Assembly: GCA_030539415.1 (NCBI GenBank)
Contig: JAUNSE010000106.1
Coordinates: 1 to 6,754, forward strand
From: Desulfovibrionaceae bacterium
Lineage (GTDB): Bacteria > Desulfobacterota > Desulfovibrionia > Desulfovibrionales > Desulfovibrionaceae
Length of the DNA stretch: 6,754 bases
Reading direction: 5' to 3'
Both the position numbers and the translations under genes were made by a program. The notes under the pieces were generated by a model. The model made no database searches. It saw nothing but the letters and a program-made list of their open reading frames with translations, and had not been told where the DNA came from. Shown piece after piece: positions 5,417 to 6,754 of the stretch; the first letter of the stretch is position 1; each line of letters starts with the position of its first letter.

Positions 5417-5444
5417 CCCGCGGACAGGCGGGCCTGTCCGCGGG
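5417..5444 (-). promoter_or_regulatory. Intercistronic 12-bp perfect stem-loop
   Basis: CCCGCGGACAGG (5417-5428) pairs without mismatch with CCTGTCCGCGGG (5433-5444) around a four-base loop. It lies between the permease and glutaredoxin genes and ends about 15 bases before the AGGAG of the latter. On the minus strand it is followed by GCTTTCAAC, so the T-tract is too short for an efficient terminator. It may be a partial terminator, an RNA-stabilising or processing site, or a translational modulator. Confidence 0.6.
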
Positions 5445-5525
5445 TGTTGTCTGCTCTGTCGGGCGCGCCCTGCGGGGCGTCCGGATGATCTGAAAGTCAG
5501 CCGTGCGCGGGGTCCGCGCCGGGGC

Positions 5526-6754
5526 CTAGGACATGAGGTTCCACCAGGGCATGGCCACGAAGGCCACAAACAGGCCCGTAGCGATGATGCGGATGGTCAT
5601 GACCAGCACCATGTCCTTGAAATTGATGTAGCCCGAGCTGTAGAAATACAGGTAGAGGGCGTATTCGTACGGGAAGATGAGATTGTCAAGGCCGTACTGG
5701 AAGGCGAAGTACAGGGCGCGCGGATCCATGCCGAGCTGCAGGCCGAGCTCGGCGATGGGCGTGCTCAGGGCCGAAGTGGCGGCGAGCGGCGTGAGCAGGA
5801 AGTTCACCAGCACGCCAACGCCGTAGGACATGACGCCGGCCATGGACTCGCCCGTGCCGCTGAAGAGGGGCAGGACCTGGGCGGCCAGCCACTGCGTGAC
5901 CTTGAGGAAGCCGCCGGCGGAGCCGATGGCCATGCAGCCCATGATGAAGAACAGGGGCGCGAAATTGATGGAGTTGAGCTTCTTGGCGTCCATGAGGCCG
6001 ATGCCGGGCACGAAGGAGAGGCCCATGATGAAGATCAGCACCGTGCCGGAACTCAGGTGATGCAGGCTGTCGGTGGCCAGCAGAATCAGGGTAAGCACGA
6101 AGAGGACGCTCGCGCGCTTTTCGGCATCGGAGACCGCGCCGAGCTCGCTGTACTTTGCCGTCGCGGTGACGCGGATGGCGTTCTTGTCGGCCTTGCTGCG
6201 CAGAATGGCCAGCACGAGGCCGAGGCCCATGGCCGTGTAGAGCATGGCCGGCACGAAGTTGAACTTGGCGTACTCGAGCCACGAGGTCTGCACGCCGATG
6301 ACCTTGTCCACCAGGCCCATGCCCATGATGAGGCCGGCGTTGCCGGTGAGGTAGGCCTGATTGGTGGCGCCGACGGCCATGCAGGTGCCGAGCACGATGG
6401 CCGTGGCCTCTCTTGAGCCGGCCTTGAAGTCCAGGGCGTCGCACAGCGAGATGGCGATGGCCAGGAAGATGGCGGCCTTGCCCATGACCGAGGGTACGAA
6501 GGGCGAGACAATGGCGGCGCCGACCGTGAAGCCGGCCAGGGCGCCGGCAAAGCTGCCGCCCATCTTCTGCACACAGGTCAGGGCGATGCGCTTGCCGAGG
6601 CCCGTGGACTGGATGATCTTGCCGAGGGTAAAGCCGCCGATGACAATGATGGCCACATCGCCAAGCCACGGGGCGAAAACCACTTTCTGCGGGACATTGC
6701 AGACCACGATGTAGAGCATGGGCAGAAGCAGGCCCACCATCGTGCCGTTGAGGG
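5526..6754 (-). CDS. SLC13/DASS-family anion permease, N-terminus outside the window
   Basis: The frame is open to the right edge, so the first residues are missing; about 408 are visible, while family members are usually near 450-500. Numbering from the in-frame Met at 6740, it is a polytopic membrane protein with about ten hydrophobic segments. It shows the family's two-fold repeat: SPFVPSVMGKAA (79-90) and LLTPLAATSALSTPI (315-329) sit where the paired Ser-Asn-Thr-like binding loops of SLC13 carriers occur, and GATNQAYLTGN (124-134) and YGLDNLIFPYEYA (349-361) resemble other conserved loops. The canonical SNT triplets are not exact, so the substrate may differ from citrate or succinate. 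DASS carriers import di- or tricarboxylates, sulfate or related anions with sodium. It is upstream of the glutaredoxin gene in a probable operon, with a Crp/Fnr regulator just beyond. The substrate cannot be named. Confidence 0.85.
   Translation of the reverse strand, partial: LNGTMVGLLLPMLYIVVCNVPQKVVFAPWLGDVAIIVIGGFTLGKIIQSTGLGKRIALTCVQKMGGSFAGALAGFTVGAAIVSPFVPSVMGKAAIFLAIAISLCDALDFKAGSREATAIVLGTCMAVGATNQAYLTGNAGLIMGMGLVDKVIGVQTSWLEYAKFNFVPAMLYTAMGLGLVLAILRSKADKNAIRVTATAKYSELGAVSDAEKRASVLFVLTLILLATDSLHHLSSGTVLIFIMGLSFVPGIGLMDAKKLNSINFAPLFFIMGCMAIGSAGGFLKVTQWLAAQVLPLFSGTGESMAGVMSYGVGVLVNFLLTPLAATSALSTPIAELGLQLGMDPRALYFAFQYGLDNLIFPYEYALYLYFYSSGYINFKDMVLVMTIRIIATGLFVAFVAMPWWNLMS

Noticed and set aside
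4409..5488. 359-codon plus-strand frame opposite the glutaredoxin gene
   Set aside because: Antisense shadow with a repetitive Gly/His/Val/Ala composition; the minus strand carries a recognisable CxxC domain and a good ribosome site.
5382..6416. 344-codon plus-strand frame opposite the permease
   Set aside because: Antisense of membrane-helix codons gives a Glu/His/Gly-rich product; the minus-strand frame has clear transporter features.
1..6754. CRISPR array, insertion sequence or recombinase gene
   Set aside because: No regularly spaced repeats, transposase motifs or long terminal inverted repeats were seen anywhere in the window.

Overview
The window is GC-rich and compactly coded, with strong GGAG-type ribosome binding sites. 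The mix of genes (a Zn/Cd-type P-type ATPase with a His/Cys-rich leader and an MDCPVEE motif, a divalent-anion SLC13/DASS transporter, a small glutaredoxin-domain protein and a Crp/Fnr regulator) resembles a sulfate-reducing or related Desulfovibrionales-type bacterium. That assignment is an inference from family memory, not a search result.

Layout. Positions 1-394 (minus) hold the N-terminus of a heavy-metal P-type ATPase whose gene runs off the left edge. About 80 bases upstream of its start lies a MerR-family-style promoter/operator with a 19-base spacer (480-510, minus). A class I glutamine amidotransferase domain protein follows on the plus strand (724-1416), then a tRNA-Pro(GGG) with its own promoter and a clean intrinsic terminator (1508-1679). 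Next is a stretch of about 540 bases with no convincing gene, containing one good sigma70-type promoter (1994-2022). Downstream of it on the plus strand are three membrane-protein genes of unknown function: two very small (72 and 66 aa) and one of 206 aa (2217-3423).

From 3504 to the right edge everything reads on the minus strand. In transcription order these are an SLC13/DASS-family permease (cut by the right edge), a glutaredoxin-domain protein with an unassigned C-terminal domain, and a Crp/Fnr-family regulator followed by a hairpin terminator. The permease and the glutaredoxin protein are separated by 133 bases with a perfect 12-bp stem-loop next to the glutaredoxin ribosome binding site, and probably share a transcript. 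The regulator is separated from them by terminator-like hairpins, so it probably has its own promoter.

How the genes work together is only partly visible. The metal ATPase and its operator form a metal-responsive efflux unit whose regulator is not in view. The permease, glutaredoxin protein and Crp/Fnr regulator are plausibly a redox- or substrate-responsive uptake locus. The three membrane-protein genes between the tRNA and this locus are the least explained part of the window.
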